A stretch of 8,142 nucleotides of DNA from Azonexaceae bacterium (GCA_009469685.1 SSTA01000141.1:1-8142), one strand, 5' to 3'; positions 1 through 6,213 are shown, numbered from the stretch's first letter. Numbers and translations: made by a program. The notes: generated from the letters alone by a model not told the origin.

Positions 1-138
1 ATGGTCATGCCGGGGGACAACATTGCCATGACGGTGAAGCTGATCGCCCCCATCGCCATGGAAGAAGGTCTGCGCTTCGCCATCCGTGAAGGCGGTCGTA
101 CCGTCGGCGCCGGCGTCGTCGCGAAAATCGTCGAGTAA
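1..138 (+). CDS. tuf: Elongation factor Tu, C-terminal end (partial)
   Basis: Only the last 45 codons and the TAA stop are present; the gene starts outside the window. The peptide contains [20 protein letters not shown] and then [20 protein letters not shown], the highly conserved end of domain 3 of EF-Tu, the GTPase that delivers aminoacyl-tRNA to the ribosomal A site. The GTP-binding domain is not in view. The ATG at position 1 is an internal methionine codon, not a start. Its place directly before rpsJ matches the tuf copy that ends the str operon (rpsL-rpsG-fusA-tuf) in proteobacteria. Identification is close to certain, but whether this is the tufA or a second copy cannot be told from the fragment. 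Confidence 0.97.
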   Translation: MVMPGDNIAMTVKLIAPIAMEEGLRFAIREGGRTVGAGVVAKIVE

Positions 139-156
139 TCGTTCTTTGTGAAACCC

Positions 157-187
157 GGGGTGGAGGCGACTCTACCCCTTGCTCTTT
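157..187 (+). terminator. Candidate terminator or attenuator between tuf and rpsJ
   Basis: Arms GGGGTGGAG (157-165) and CTCTACCCC (170-178) form a 9-bp stem with one G-U pair. It is closed by the four-base loop GCGA, a stable GNRA-type tetraloop. The imperfect pyrimidine stretch TTGCTCTTT (179-187) follows. This could partly terminate transcription leaving tuf, or act as an attenuator or 3'-end stabiliser before rpsJ. The T-tract is interrupted, so full termination is doubtful. No convincing promoter is seen between the hairpin and rpsJ, so some read-through would be needed to express rpsJ. The stem is read directly from the sequence; its function is inferred. Confidence 0.5.
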
Positions 188-197
188 GGAAAACGCC

Positions 198-509
198 ATG
201 CAAAACCAGAAGATCCGCATCCGCCTCAAAGCCTTCGACTATCGCCTGATCGACCAGTCCGCCCAGGAAATCGTCGAAACCGCCAAGCGTACCGGCGCCG
301 TCGTCCGTGGCCCCGTGCCTCTGCCGACCCGCAAGCAGCGGTTTGACATTCTGCGTTCGCCGCACGTCAACAAGAGTTCGCGCGATCAATTCGAAATTCG
401 CACCCACCTGCGTCTGATGGACATCGTCGATCCCACCGACAAGACCGTGGATGCGCTCATGAAACTCGACCTTCCCGCGGGCGTGGACGTCGAGATCAAG
501 TTGCAGTAA
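198..509 (+). CDS. rpsJ: 30S ribosomal protein S10 (NusE)
   Basis: The product has 103 residues, the same length as E. coli S10, and begins [21 protein letters not shown]10 sits in the head of the 30S subunit. As NusE it also binds NusB in transcription antitermination complexes on rRNA operons. The family blocks are clear: [20 protein letters not shown] (27-46) leading into the ribosome-embedded loop, SPHVNK (54-59), and [22 protein letters not shown] (66-87). An in-frame TTG at 186 would add four residues, but ATG 198 gives the conserved N-terminus and has a weak GGA at 188-190 upstream, so it was chosen. It lies 59 bp after tuf and 111 bp before rplC, the larger gap carrying a promoter-like sequence. 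It may therefore be transcribed with tuf. Identification is certain. Confidence 0.98.
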   Translation: MQNQKIRIRLKAFDYRLIDQSAQEIVETAKRTGAVVRGPVPLPTRKQRFDILRSPHVNKSSRDQFEIRTHLRLMDIVDPTDKTVDALMKLDLPAGVDVEIKLQ

Positions 510-530
510 TTCAGCTTTTGCGGATATAAT
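501..530 (+). promoter_or_regulatory. Candidate sigma-70 promoter upstream of rplC
   Basis: A perfect -10 hexamer TATAAT (525-530) lies 18 bp after TTGCAG (501-506), a partial match to the -35 consensus that overlaps the last codons of rpsJ. Transcription would start near 537 and give a leader of about 84 nt before rplC. The -10 sits in an inverted repeat: CGGAT (521-525) pairs with ATCCG (529-533), and flanking AGCTT (513-517) pairs with AAGCT (534-538), with a three-base bulge. The candidate promoter ahead of rplN has the same TTGCA/TATAATCC pattern. In E. coli the S10 operon promoter lies before rpsJ, so this position is different. Promoter activity is inferred. Confidence 0.6.
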
Positions 531-547
531 CCGAAGCTTTTCGGGGG

Positions 548-607
548 TGGCCGGCGACGGTCGCCCATTTGTTGTCACACATCGGCCGGCCAATCGCAGC
601 CGGCGAT
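548..607 (+). promoter_or_regulatory. Structured rplC leader with competing hairpins
   Basis: TGGCCGG (548-554) can pair with CCGGCCA (586-592), a 7-bp helix closing a long loop. Alternatively, ATCGGCCGGC (581-590) pairs with GCCGGCGAT (599-607), a 9-bp stem with one bulged G and an 8-nt loop. The second stem ends one base before the GAGGAG Shine-Dalgarno site (608-613) of rplC. The two helices share 586-590, so they exclude each other. A third small stem, GGCGA (553-557) with TCGCC (561-565), also competes with the first helix. This shape would suit an attenuator or translational switch. L4 control of the S10 leader is known in E. coli, but no L4-binding element could be recognised here. Confidence 0.4.
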
Positions 608-620
608 GAGGAGAATAACC

Positions 621-1259
621 ATGAGTCTAGGCCTTGTCGGTCGCAAGGTCGGCATGACTCGCATTTTCGCCGAGGATGGCGCATCCATCCCGGTGACTGT
701 GCTTGACGTGTCGAACAACCGCGTGACCCAAGTCAAAACGCCGGAAACCGATGGCTATGCGGCCATTCAGGTAACTTTCGGCAAGCGCCGTGCCTCCCGC
801 GTCACTAAGCCTGAAGCCGGTCATCTGGCCAAGGCGGGGGTGGAATCGGGGCACGTCCTCAAGGAATTCCGCGTCGAAGCCGACCAACTCGCCAGCTTCA
901 AGGCGGGCGATCAGGTCGCCGTCACCATCTTCGCCGAAGGGCAGAAGGTCGATGTGACCGGCACTTCCATCGGTAAGGGCTTCCAGGGCGGCATCAGGCG
1001 CCATAATTTCAGCTCGAATCGCGCCTCCCACGGCAACTCGGTCTCCCACAACGCTCCGGGCTCCATCGGTATGGCCCAGGATCCGGGTCGCGTCTTCCCC
1101 GGCAAGCGCATGGCCGGCCATCTGGGCGCGGTCCAGAGCACCATGCAGAGCCTGACGGTGGTTCGCGTCGATGCCGAGCGTCAGCTGCTCCTCGTTCGCG
1201 GTGCGGTTCCCGGCTCCAAGGGTTCCGACGTCGTCGTGCGTCCGGCAGTCAAGGCTTAA
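621..1259 (+). CDS. rplC: 50S ribosomal protein L3
   Basis: The product has 212 residues (E. coli 209) and starts [21 protein letters not shown]3 is an early assembly protein of the 50S subunit that binds near the 3' end of 23S rRNA and sends a loop to the peptidyl-transferase centre. Seen here are [11 protein letters not shown] (63-73), [20 protein letters not shown] (111-130) and the loop [15 protein letters not shown] (136-150). Gln153 is the counterpart of the E. coli glutamine methylated by PrmB. The C-terminus is [20 protein letters not shown] (193-212). An in-frame ATG at 606 would overlap the Shine-Dalgarno site. ATG 621 has GAGGAG 7 nt upstream and the conserved N-terminus, so it was preferred. 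The gene is the first after a candidate promoter and is followed 9 bp later by rplD. Confidence 0.98.
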   Translation: MSLGLVGRKVGMTRIFAEDGASIPVTVLDVSNNRVTQVKTPETDGYAAIQVTFGKRRASRVTKPEAGHLAKAGVESGHVLKEFRVEADQLASFKAGDQVAVTIFAEGQKVDVTGTSIGKGFQGGIRRHNFSSNRASHGNSVSHNAPGSIGMAQDPGRVFPGKRMAGHLGAVQSTMQSLTVVRVDAERQLLLVRGAVPGSKGSDVVVRPAVKA

Positions 1260-1268
1260 GGGGGCGAC

Positions 1269-1892
1269 ATGGAACTCAAGGTAATCAACGATCAAGGTCA
1301 GGAAGCGGCCAAGTTGCAGGCTTCCGACGTGCTGTTCGGTCGCGAATTCAACGAGGCCCTGGTCCATCAGGTGGTCACCGCCTACCAGGCCAATGCCCGG
1401 GCGGGTAATCGCCAGCAGAAGGACCGTTCGGAAGTTCGTCACACCACCACCAAGCCGTGGCGCCAAAAGGGTACCGGTCGTGCCCGTGCCGGCAGCAATG
1501 GCAGCCCGCTCTGGCGCGGAGGCGGTCGCATCTTCCCGAATTCCCCGGAAGAGAATTTCAGCCAGAAGGTCAATAAGAAGATGTTCCGGGCCGGTATGGC
1601 CGCCATCCTCTCCGAGTTGAACCGCCAGGAGCGTCTGGTGATCGTCGATGCGCTGTCCGTCGATGCGCCCAAGACCAAGCTCTTCGCCGAAAAGCTCAAG
1701 AACATGGGGCTCGATCAGAATCTGCTGGTGATCACCGGCGATCTGACCGAAAACCTCTATCTGTCGTCCCGCAACCTGCCCAACGTCCTGGTTCTCGAGG
1801 CTCAGGAGGCCGACCCGGTTTCCCTGGTCCGCTTCCCCAAGGTGCTGGTGACCAAGGATGCCGTCGCCAAGTTCGAGGAGATGTGGGTATGA
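1269..1892 (+). CDS. rplD: 50S ribosomal protein L4
   Basis: The product has 207 residues, close to the usual 201-206. L4 lines the nascent-peptide exit tunnel with an extended loop. In E. coli it also represses its own S10 operon by transcription attenuation and by blocking translation. The tunnel loop is visible as [20 protein letters not shown] (48-67), followed by GTGRARAGS (68-76). This is the region where macrolide-resistance changes occur in other bacteria; no such change can be claimed here. Further family blocks are [20 protein letters not shown] (98-117) and [14 protein letters not shown] (182-195). AAGGGGG (1257-1263) is the Shine-Dalgarno site and overlaps the rplC stop. The stop TGA overlaps the rplW start as ATGA, indicating translational coupling. 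Confidence 0.98.
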   Translation: MELKVINDQGQEAAKLQASDVLFGREFNEALVHQVVTAYQANARAGNRQQKDRSEVRHTTTKPWRQKGTGRARAGSNGSPLWRGGGRIFPNSPEENFSQKVNKKMFRAGMAAILSELNRQERLVIVDALSVDAPKTKLFAEKLKNMGLDQNLLVITGDLTENLYLSSRNLPNVLVLEAQEADPVSLVRFPKVLVTKDAVAKFEEMWV

Positions 1893-2203
1893 GCGCCAAT
1901 CTGAATCAGGAACGCCTGCTGCAGGTGTTGTTGGCCCCGCAGATTTCCGAAAAGGCCACTTTTGTCGCCGACAAGAACGAGCAAGTGATTTTCCGTGTGG
2001 CAACCGATGCTACCAAGCCGGAAATCAAGGCTGCCGTCGAGTTGTTGTTCAAGGTCCAGGTCGAATCGGTCCAGGTCGCCAACGTCAAGGGCAAGGTCAA
2101 GCGCTTCAAGGGTACCACCGGCCGCCGCAAGGGCTGGAAGAAGGCCTTTGTCAGCCTCAAGCCGGGCCAGGAAATCAATTTCGTCGAGGGGGGTAACGCG
2201 TAA
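1889..2203 (+). CDS. rplW: 50S ribosomal protein L23
   Basis: The product has 104 residues (E. coli 100) and begins [21 protein letters not shown]23 lies at the polypeptide exit of the 50S subunit and is the docking site for trigger factor and the signal recognition particle. The docking glutamate known in E. coli corresponds to Glu21 in APQISEKAT (17-25). The rRNA-binding loop is [13 protein letters not shown] (63-75) with [15 protein letters not shown] (76-90). An in-frame GTG at 1883 would add two residues, but ATG 1889 has GAGGAG (1875-1880) 8 nt upstream and overlaps the rplD stop by four bases. The stop TAA shares its last base with the rplB ATG (TAATG). Both junctions suggest coupled translation. 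Confidence 0.98.
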   Translation: MSANLNQERLLQVLLAPQISEKATFVADKNEQVIFRVATDATKPEIKAAVELLFKVQVESVQVANVKGKVKRFKGTTGRRKGWKKAFVSLKPGQEINFVEGGNA

Positions 2204-3030
2204 TGGCTCTCGTCAAAGTCAAGCCCACATCCCCGGGTCGCCGCGCCGTCGTCCAGGTCGTCAATCCCGACCTGCACAAGGGCAAACCCTTCGCTGGCCT
2301 GATCGAGTCCCAGTCCAAGAAGGCGGGTCGCAACCACAACGGCCATGTGACCGTGCGTCACCAGGGCGGTGGTCACAAGCAGGCCTACCGCATGGTCGAT
2401 TTCAAGCGGGCCAAGGATGGTATCCCCGGTAAGATCGAGCGTCTGGAATACGATCCCAACCGCACCGCCAACATCGCGCTGGTCTGCTACGCCGATGGCG
2501 AGCGCCGCTACATCATCGCCAACAAGGGCATGGTGGTCGGACAGCAGGTCATCTCCGGATCCGAAGCGCCGATCAAGCCGGGCAACGCCCTGCCGATCCG
2601 CAACATTCCGGTCGGTACCACCATTTGCTGCGTCGAGATGCTGCCGGGCAAGGGTGCCCAGATCGCACGTTCGGCCGGTACTTCGGTCCAGCTCCTGGCT
2701 CGCGAAGGTACGTATGCCCAAATCCGCATGCGCTCCGGCGAAGTCCGCCGGGTTCACGTCGAATGCCGCGCCACCATCGGTGAGGTCGGCAACGAAGAGA
2801 ACAACCTGCGCAAGATCGGCAAGGCTGGTGCCCAGCGTTGGCGCGGCATCCGCCCGACCGTTCGTGGCGTGGCCATGAACCCGATCGACCACCCGCACGG
2901 CGGCGGCGAAGGCCGTACCGGCGAAGGTCGCGTGCCGGTCAACCCGTGGGGCCAGCCCACCAAGGGCTACCGTACCCGCAAGAACAAGCGCACGAACAGC
3001 ATGATCGTTCAGCGCCGTCATAAGCGTTAA
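2203..3030 (+). CDS. rplB: 50S ribosomal protein L2
   Basis: The product has 275 residues (E. coli 273). L2 binds 23S rRNA close to the peptidyl-transferase centre and is needed for subunit association and peptide-bond formation. The N-terminal OB-like part includes [20 protein letters not shown] (39-58) and [20 protein letters not shown] (84-103). An SH3-like part follows, with [18 protein letters not shown] (167-184). The signature [13 protein letters not shown] (225-237) holds the His-rich segment where an E. coli histidine is functionally critical; it is intact. The C-terminus [20 protein letters not shown] (254-273) is typical. GAGGGGGG (2186-2193) inside the end of rplW serves as the Shine-Dalgarno site. 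The longest gene in the window, it shows no sign of damage. Confidence 0.99.
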   Translation: MALVKVKPTSPGRRAVVQVVNPDLHKGKPFAGLIESQSKKAGRNHNGHVTVRHQGGGHKQAYRMVDFKRAKDGIPGKIERLEYDPNRTANIALVCYADGERRYIIANKGMVVGQQVISGSEAPIKPGNALPIRNIPVGTTICCVEMLPGKGAQIARSAGTSVQLLAREGTYAQIRMRSGEVRRVHVECRATIGEVGNEENNLRKIGKAGAQRWRGIRPTVRGVAMNPIDHPHGGGEGRTGEGRVPVNPWGQPTKGYRTRKNKRTNSMIVQRRHKR

Positions 3031-3040
3031 GGGGTAGGAA

Positions 3041-3316
3041 ATGGGACGTTCTCTCAAAAAGGGCCCGTTTGTCGATGGCCATCTGATCGACAAGGTCGAA
3101 GCTGCCCGCGCTACCAGCGACAAGCGCCCGATCAAGACCTGGTCGCGTCGTTCGACGATCCTCCCCGAGTTCATCGGTCTGACGATCGCGGTTCACAACG
3201 GCAAGCAACACATTCCGGTGTTCGTCACCGAGAACATGGTTGGTCACAAGCTCGGCGAATTTTCGCTGACCCGGACGTTCAAGGGTCACACCGCCGGCAA
3301 GAAGGCCAAGAAGTAA
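3041..3316 (+). CDS. rpsS: 30S ribosomal protein S19
   Basis: The product has 91 residues, near the usual 92. S19 sits in the head of the 30S subunit, forms a complex with S13, and contacts 16S rRNA and the A-site tRNA region. It begins [20 protein letters not shown], and [16 protein letters not shown] (29-44) follows. The family signature [20 protein letters not shown] spans 52-71, leading into [13 protein letters not shown]. The tail GKKAKK is basic. AAGGGG (3029-3034), overlapping the rplB stop, is a likely Shine-Dalgarno site 6 nt from the ATG. A closer AGGA (3036-3039) is badly spaced. The flanking gaps are 10 bp to rplB and 9 bp to rplV. Identification is certain. Confidence 0.98.
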   Translation: MGRSLKKGPFVDGHLIDKVEAARATSDKRPIKTWSRRSTILPEFIGLTIAVHNGKQHIPVFVTENMVGHKLGEFSLTRTFKGHTAGKKAKK

Positions 3317-3325
3317 GGAGCTGAC

Positions 3326-3655
3326 ATGGAAACTCTTGCAAGTCTGCGAGGCGTACGCCTCTCTGCCCAGAAGGGCCGCCTGGTGGCGGATCTGGTGCGC
3401 GGCAAGCCGGTCGGTCAGGCTCTCAACATCCTGGCTTTCTGCCCCAAGAAGGGGGCCGGAATCGTCAAGAAAGTGCTCGAGTCGGCCATTGCCAACGCCG
3501 AGCACAACGACGGTGCCGACATCGACGAGCTGAAGGTGAAAACCATCTACGTCGAAAAGGGCATGGTCTTGAAGCGCTTTACCGCGCGTGCCAAGGGCCG
3601 TGGCAATCGGATCATCAAGCCGACCTGCCACATCTACCTGACCGTCGGAAACTGA
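3326..3655 (+). CDS. rplV: 50S ribosomal protein L22
   Basis: The product has 109 residues (E. coli 110). L22 has a globular domain on the 50S surface and a long beta-hairpin that reaches into the exit tunnel beside L4. Globular blocks include [20 protein letters not shown] (11-30) and [20 protein letters not shown] (48-67). The hairpin is [20 protein letters not shown] (76-95), in which the R-A-K-G-R-G tip is conserved. Changes at this tip give macrolide resistance in other species; this version looks wild type. AGGAG (3316-3320) shares a base with the rpsS stop and lies 5 nt from the ATG. The product binds 23S rRNA early in 50S assembly. Confidence 0.98.
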   Translation: METLASLRGVRLSAQKGRLVADLVRGKPVGQALNILAFCPKKGAGIVKKVLESAIANAEHNDGADIDELKVKTIYVEKGMVLKRFTARAKGRGNRIIKPTCHIYLTVGN

Positions 3656-3664
3656 GGAACCGCC

Positions 3665-4474
3665 ATGGGACAGAAAATTCATCCGACTGGCTTCCGTCTG
3701 GCCGTCACCAAGAACTGGAGTTCCCGCTGGTACGCCAACAGCAAGGATTTCCCGGGGATGCTCAACGAGGACACCAAGGTCCGCGAGTATCTCAAGCGCA
3801 AGCTTGCCCACGCTTCCGTGGGTCGGGTCCTGATCGAGCGTCCGGCGAAGAACGCCCGCGTTACCGTCTATTCCGCCCGTCCGGGTGTGGTCATCGGCAA
3901 GAAGGGCGAAGACATCGAAGCGCTGCGCAGCGATCTGCAACGGATCATGGGCGTTCCCGTCCATGTCTCCATCGAGGAGATCCGCAAGCCCGAACTCGAC
4001 GCCCAACTGATCGCCGATTCCATCGCCCAGCAACTTGAAAAGCGCATCATGTTCCGCCGCGCAATGAAGCGCGCCATGCAGAACGCCATGCGCCTCGGCG
4101 CCCAAGGCATCAAGGTCATGAGCGCCGGGCGCTTGAACGGTGCCGAAATCGCCCGTAGCGAGTGGTATCGCGAGGGTCGCGTGCCTTTGCACACGCTGCG
4201 TGCCGACATCGATTACGCGGTATCCGAAGCCCTCACGACCTACGGCATCATCGGCATCAAAGTCTGGGTCTACAAGGGTGAGATGCTGGGCCGCAACGAG
4301 CAGCCGGAAGTCGTTGAGCCGTCCGCGGCCCCCGACGACAGGAAGGCGCGTCGCGCGCCGGCCAAACCTGCCGGAGAAGCCGACAAGCCCCGTACCCGCA
4401 CGGTCAAGAAGGCCGAAGGCGCCGAAGGGGAAGCCAAGCCGGCCGTCAAGCGTGTCAGAAAGGCAGGTGCCTAA
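3665..4474 (+). CDS. rpsC: 30S ribosomal protein S3 with long basic C-terminal tail
   Basis: The product has 269 residues, against 233 in E. coli. S3 forms part of the mRNA entry channel of the 30S subunit and takes part in unwinding structured mRNA. It starts [23 protein letters not shown]-type RNA-binding domain follows with the GXXG loop as GKKG (78-81) in [19 protein letters not shown]. The segment [18 protein letters not shown] (131-148) keeps the basic residues tied to helicase activity in E. coli. The C-terminal domain ends with [17 protein letters not shown] (197-213). From about 214 a low-complexity tail rich in Ala, Lys, Pro, Arg and Glu runs to the end; longer tails are usual in betaproteobacterial S3. 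GAGGA (3654-3658) is the Shine-Dalgarno site. The stop directly abuts the rplP ATG. Confidence 0.98.
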   Translation: MGQKIHPTGFRLAVTKNWSSRWYANSKDFPGMLNEDTKVREYLKRKLAHASVGRVLIERPAKNARVTVYSARPGVVIGKKGEDIEALRSDLQRIMGVPVHVSIEEIRKPELDAQLIADSIAQQLEKRIMFRRAMKRAMQNAMRLGAQGIKVMSAGRLNGAEIARSEWYREGRVPLHTLRADIDYAVSEALTTYGIIGIKVWVYKGEMLGRNEQPEVVEPSAAPDDRKARRAPAKPAGEADKPRTRTVKKAEGAEGEAKPAVKRVRKAGA

Positions 4475-4888
4475 ATGCTGCAACCGAATCGTCGCAAATA
4501 CCGCAAGGAGCATAAGGGCCGCAACGAGGGTCTTGCGACCCGCGGCACCAAGGTCTCCTTCGGCGAATGGGGTCTCAAGGCTACCGGTCGTGGCCGTCTG
4601 ACTGCGCGTCAGATCGAGGCCGCCCGTCGTGCCATGACCCGCCACATCAAGCGGGGCGGCCGCATCTGGATTCGTATCTTTCCGGACAAGCCGATTTCCA
4701 AGAAGCCGGCCGAAGTCCGTATGGGTAACGGTAAGGGCAACCCGGAATACTGGGTCGCCGAAATCCAGCCCGGCAAGGTGCTGTACGAAATGGACGGCGT
4801 CGACGAGGCGCTGGCTCGCGAGGCGTTTGCCCTGGCTGCCGCCAAGCTGCCGATTTCTACCACCTTCGTCACTCGCCATCTGGGGTAA
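4475..4888 (+). CDS. rplP: 50S ribosomal protein L16
   Basis: The product has 137 residues (E. coli 136) and begins [21 protein letters not shown]16 is a late assembly protein that organises the A-site region of the 50S subunit and contacts the tRNA elbow. Conserved blocks are [20 protein letters not shown] (38-57), [16 protein letters not shown] (63-78), [20 protein letters not shown] (82-101) and [14 protein letters not shown]. Arg82 is the counterpart of the E. coli arginine hydroxylated by the oxygenase RoxA/YcfD. Whether that enzyme exists here cannot be seen. There is no gap after rpsC. The best Shine-Dalgarno site is a weak AGG (4465-4467) within AGGCAGGTGCCT, which can itself fold into a four-base-pair hairpin, so translation probably depends on ribosomes arriving from rpsC. 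Confidence 0.98.
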   Translation: MLQPNRRKYRKEHKGRNEGLATRGTKVSFGEWGLKATGRGRLTARQIEAARRAMTRHIKRGGRIWIRIFPDKPISKKPAEVRMGNGKGNPEYWVAEIQPGKVLYEMDGVDEALAREAFALAAAKLPISTTFVTRHLG

Positions 4889-4890
4889 CC

Positions 4891-5085
4891 ATGAAAGCTA
4901 GCGAACTGAGAACCAAGAGCGCGGACGAGCTCAACAAGGAACTGCTGGACCTCCTCAAGGCCCAATTCGGCCTGCGCATGCAGGTTGCCACCCAGCAGTT
5001 GTCCAACACCAGCCAACTGGGTAAGGTCCGTCGCGACATTGCCCGGGTCCGCACCCTGATCCGTGAGAAGGCGGTCCAACAATGA
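4891..5085 (+). CDS. rpmC: 50S ribosomal protein L29
   Basis: The product has 64 residues, the usual size (E. coli 63). L29 is a small helical protein beside L23 at the nascent-chain exit, where it helps form the platform for targeting factors. It begins [20 protein letters not shown] and has the two-helix pattern of the family, with [11 protein letters not shown] (21-31) and the second-helix signature [18 protein letters not shown] (43-60). GGGG (4882-4885), just before the rplP stop, is the probable Shine-Dalgarno site. The stop TGA overlaps the rpsQ start by four bases. It is short but unambiguous by sequence and position. Confidence 0.97.
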   Translation: MKASELRTKSADELNKELLDLLKAQFGLRMQVATQQLSNTSQLGKVRRDIARVRTLIREKAVQQ

Positions 5086-5348
5086 GCGAAACCACCAGCA
5101 TCAAGCGCACGCTGATCGGCCGCGTGGTCAGCGACAAAATGGACAAGACCGTCACTGTCCTGATCGAGCGCAAGGTCAAGCACCCCATGTACGGCAAGGT
5201 CATGGTCCGATCCAAGAAGTATCACGCCCACAATGACGGCAACACCGCCAAGGCCGGCGATCTGGTCCAGATCGAAGAAACGCGTCCGGTTTCCAAGACC
5301 AAGACCTGGCGGGTTTCCAGCGTCCTGGAGAAGGCCGTCGTCGTCTGA
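5082..5348 (+). CDS. rpsQ: 30S ribosomal protein S17
   Basis: The product has 88 residues (E. coli 84). S17 is a primary 16S rRNA-binding protein with an OB fold, needed early in assembly of the 30S body. Visible blocks are [20 protein letters not shown] (9-28), [13 protein letters not shown] (29-41), [12 protein letters not shown] (43-54) and the signature [20 protein letters not shown] (59-78). The start ATG 5082 overlaps the rpmC stop as ATGA, with the purine-rich GAGAAGGCGG (5065-5074) upstream. It is the last gene of the S10 operon. A 146-bp gap with terminator-like and promoter-like signals separates it from rplN. Confidence 0.98.
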   Translation: MSETTSIKRTLIGRVVSDKMDKTVTVLIERKVKHPMYGKVMVRSKKYHAHNDGNTAKAGDLVQIEETRPVSKTKTWRVSSVLEKAVVV

Positions 5349-5358
5349 ACCGGAACCC

Positions 5359-5387
5359 TTGCATGGTTGGAAAGAGGCCGGTATAAT
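5359..5387 (+). promoter_or_regulatory. Candidate spc operon promoter
   Basis: TTGCAT (5359-5364) and a perfect TATAAT (5382-5387) are separated by 17 bp, the ideal sigma-70 spacing. The predicted start is near 5394, giving a leader of about 100 nt before rplN. The position matches E. coli, where the spc promoter lies in the rpsQ-rplN gap. The -35 matches the consensus in its first three bases only, while the -10 is perfect. The -10 forms the loop of a strong hairpin described separately. Of the promoter candidates here, this is the best supported. Confidence 0.75.
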
Positions 5388-5401
5388 CCGGCTTCTTTTT
5401 T
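5371..5401 (+). terminator. Candidate S10-operon terminator overlapping the spc -10 box
   Basis: AAAGAGGCCGG (5371-5381) pairs with CCGGCTTCTTT (5388-5398), an 11-bp stem with one G-U pair and the six-base loop TATAAT. The T-run 5396-5401 follows and in part forms the lower stem, the classic shape of an intrinsic terminator. It lies 22 bp after the rpsQ stop. The loop is also the -10 hexamer of the candidate spc promoter, so the same DNA may end one transcript and begin the next. The stem and T-run are seen directly; the termination efficiency is unknown, and read-through into spc is possible. Confidence 0.6.
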
Positions 5402-5435
5402 CGCCGCGTGTCTCCGGTGCGCAGCGAAAAACCTC

Positions 5436-5473
5436 AACCCGTACGGGTTCCAAGACTGTCCGCGACTTCGCGG
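5436..5473 (+). promoter_or_regulatory. Hairpins in the rplN leader
   Basis: AACCCGTACGGGTT (5436-5449) is a perfect 14-base palindrome that can form a 5-bp stem with loop GTAC. Ten bases later CCGCG (5460-5464) pairs with CGCGG (5469-5473) around loop ACTT. An upstream CCGCG (5403-5407) could compete for the same 3' arm. Both hairpins would lie in the predicted spc leader RNA, before the GGAG Shine-Dalgarno site (5482-5485) of rplN. They could shape mRNA stability or translation; no known protein-binding motif was recognised. Confidence 0.35.
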
Positions 5474-5494
5474 GATAAGTTGGAGTTAATTTAA

Positions 5495-5863
5495 ATGATT
5501 CAGATGCAGACGATTCTGGACGGCGCCGACAACACGGGCGCGCGTTCGGTAATGTGTATCAAGGTGCTCGGTGGCTCCAAGCGCCGCTACGCCGGCATCG
5601 GCGACGTTATCAAGGTGAGCATCAAGGACGCCGCACCGCGCGGCCGCGTCAAGAAGGGCGACGTCTATAACGCCGTGGTCGTTCGTACGGCCAAGGGCGT
5701 CCGCCGCCCCGACGGATCCCTGATCCGCTTCGACGGCAATGCCGCCGTCCTCCTCAACAACAAGCTGGAGCCCATCGGCACCCGCATCTTCGGCCCCGTG
5801 ACCCGCGAACTGCGTTCCGAGCGCTTCATGAAGATCGTGTCCCTGGCCCCGGAAGTGCTGTAA
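5495..5863 (+). CDS. rplN: 50S ribosomal protein L14
   Basis: The product has 122 residues (E. coli 123) and begins [21 protein letters not shown]14 lies at the interface between the subunits, contacts 16S rRNA helix 14, and is the docking site of the silencing factor RsfS. Family blocks are [20 protein letters not shown] (21-40), [20 protein letters not shown] (41-60), [20 protein letters not shown] (71-90) and [13 protein letters not shown] (95-107). GGAG (5482-5485) lies 9 nt before the ATG in the A/T-rich stretch TTAATTTAA. It is the first gene of the spc operon, downstream of the candidate promoter at 5359-5387. Identification is certain. Confidence 0.98.
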   Translation: MIQMQTILDGADNTGARSVMCIKVLGGSKRRYAGIGDVIKVSIKDAAPRGRVKKGDVYNAVVVRTAKGVRRPDGSLIRFDGNAAVLLNNKLEPIGTRIFGPVTRELRSERFMKIVSLAPEVL

Positions 5864-5873
5864 GGAGCGCATG

Positions 5874-6191
5874 ATGGAAAAGATCAAGAAGGGCGACGAC
5901 GTCGTCGTCATCACCGGCAAGGATAAAGGCAAGCGCGGCACCGTGCTGGCCCGCATCGATGCCGAGCACGTCGTGGTCGAAGGCGTGAATCGCGCCAAGA
6001 AGCACGTCAAGCCGAACCCCATCAAGGGGGTCACCGGCGGCATCGTCGACAAGGACATGCCGATCCATATTTCCAATGTCGCCCTCTATAATCCGGCGAG
6101 CAAGAAGGCTGACCGCGTCGGCTTCAAGCTCCTGGAAGACGGCCGCAAGATTCGCGTGTTCAAGTCGAACGGCGAACCGGTGAACGCTTAA
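5874..6191 (+). CDS. rplX: 50S ribosomal protein L24
   Basis: The product has 105 residues (E. coli 104). L24 is an assembly-initiator protein that binds the 5' region of 23S rRNA and ends up near the tunnel exit. The N-terminal KOW motif is clear in [20 protein letters not shown] (5-24). [12 protein letters not shown] and [20 protein letters not shown] follow in the expected order. Two adjacent ATG codons occur at 5871 and 5874. The second was chosen because AAGGAG (5862-5867) is 6 nt away rather than 3 and the protein then begins MEKIKKGD, as expected in betaproteobacteria. Starting at 5871 would add one Met. The Shine-Dalgarno site overlaps the rplN stop. Confidence 0.96.
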   Translation: MEKIKKGDDVVVITGKDKGKRGTVLARIDAEHVVVEGVNRAKKHVKPNPIKGVTGGIVDKDMPIHISNVALYNPASKKADRVGFKLLEDGRKIRVFKSNGEPVNA

Positions 6192-6213
6192 GGAGCAGTC
6201 ATGGCGCGTTTGC
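6180..6213 (+). promoter_or_regulatory. Hairpin enclosing the rplE ribosome-binding site
   Basis: GTGAACGC (6180-6187) pairs with GCGTTTGC (6206-6213), an 8-bp stem with two G-U pairs. The 18-nt loop holds the Shine-Dalgarno AAGGAG (6190-6195) and the rplE start codon (6201-6203). In E. coli, S8 represses the spc operon by binding mRNA at the start of rplE, so the location fits such control. The conserved S8 core seen in 16S rRNA was not recognised here. Both arms lie in coding sequence, which weakens the case. Confidence 0.3.

Noticed and set aside
186..197. Upstream TTG start for rpsJ
   Set aside because: It would add four residues before the conserved [13 protein letters not shown] start and overlaps the weak Shine-Dalgarno sequence.
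627..2003. A 458-codon minus-strand open frame opposite rplC-rplD
   Set aside because: It is a shadow of two certain genes; the Leu/Gly/Asp-rich translation is typical of antisense reading of high-GC genes.
2939..4879. A 646-codon open frame on the minus strand across rpsS-rplP
   Set aside because: It lies wholly opposite conserved ribosomal genes and reflects their GC-rich codon bias. The translation resembles no family and has no credible ribosome-binding site.
6087..6097. TATAATCCGGC inside rplX, identical to the spc -10 region
   Set aside because: It encodes the conserved L24 residues Tyr-Asn-Pro, has no -35-like hexamer at 16-18 bp upstream, and lacks the inverted-repeat flank, so it is probably a coding coincidence.
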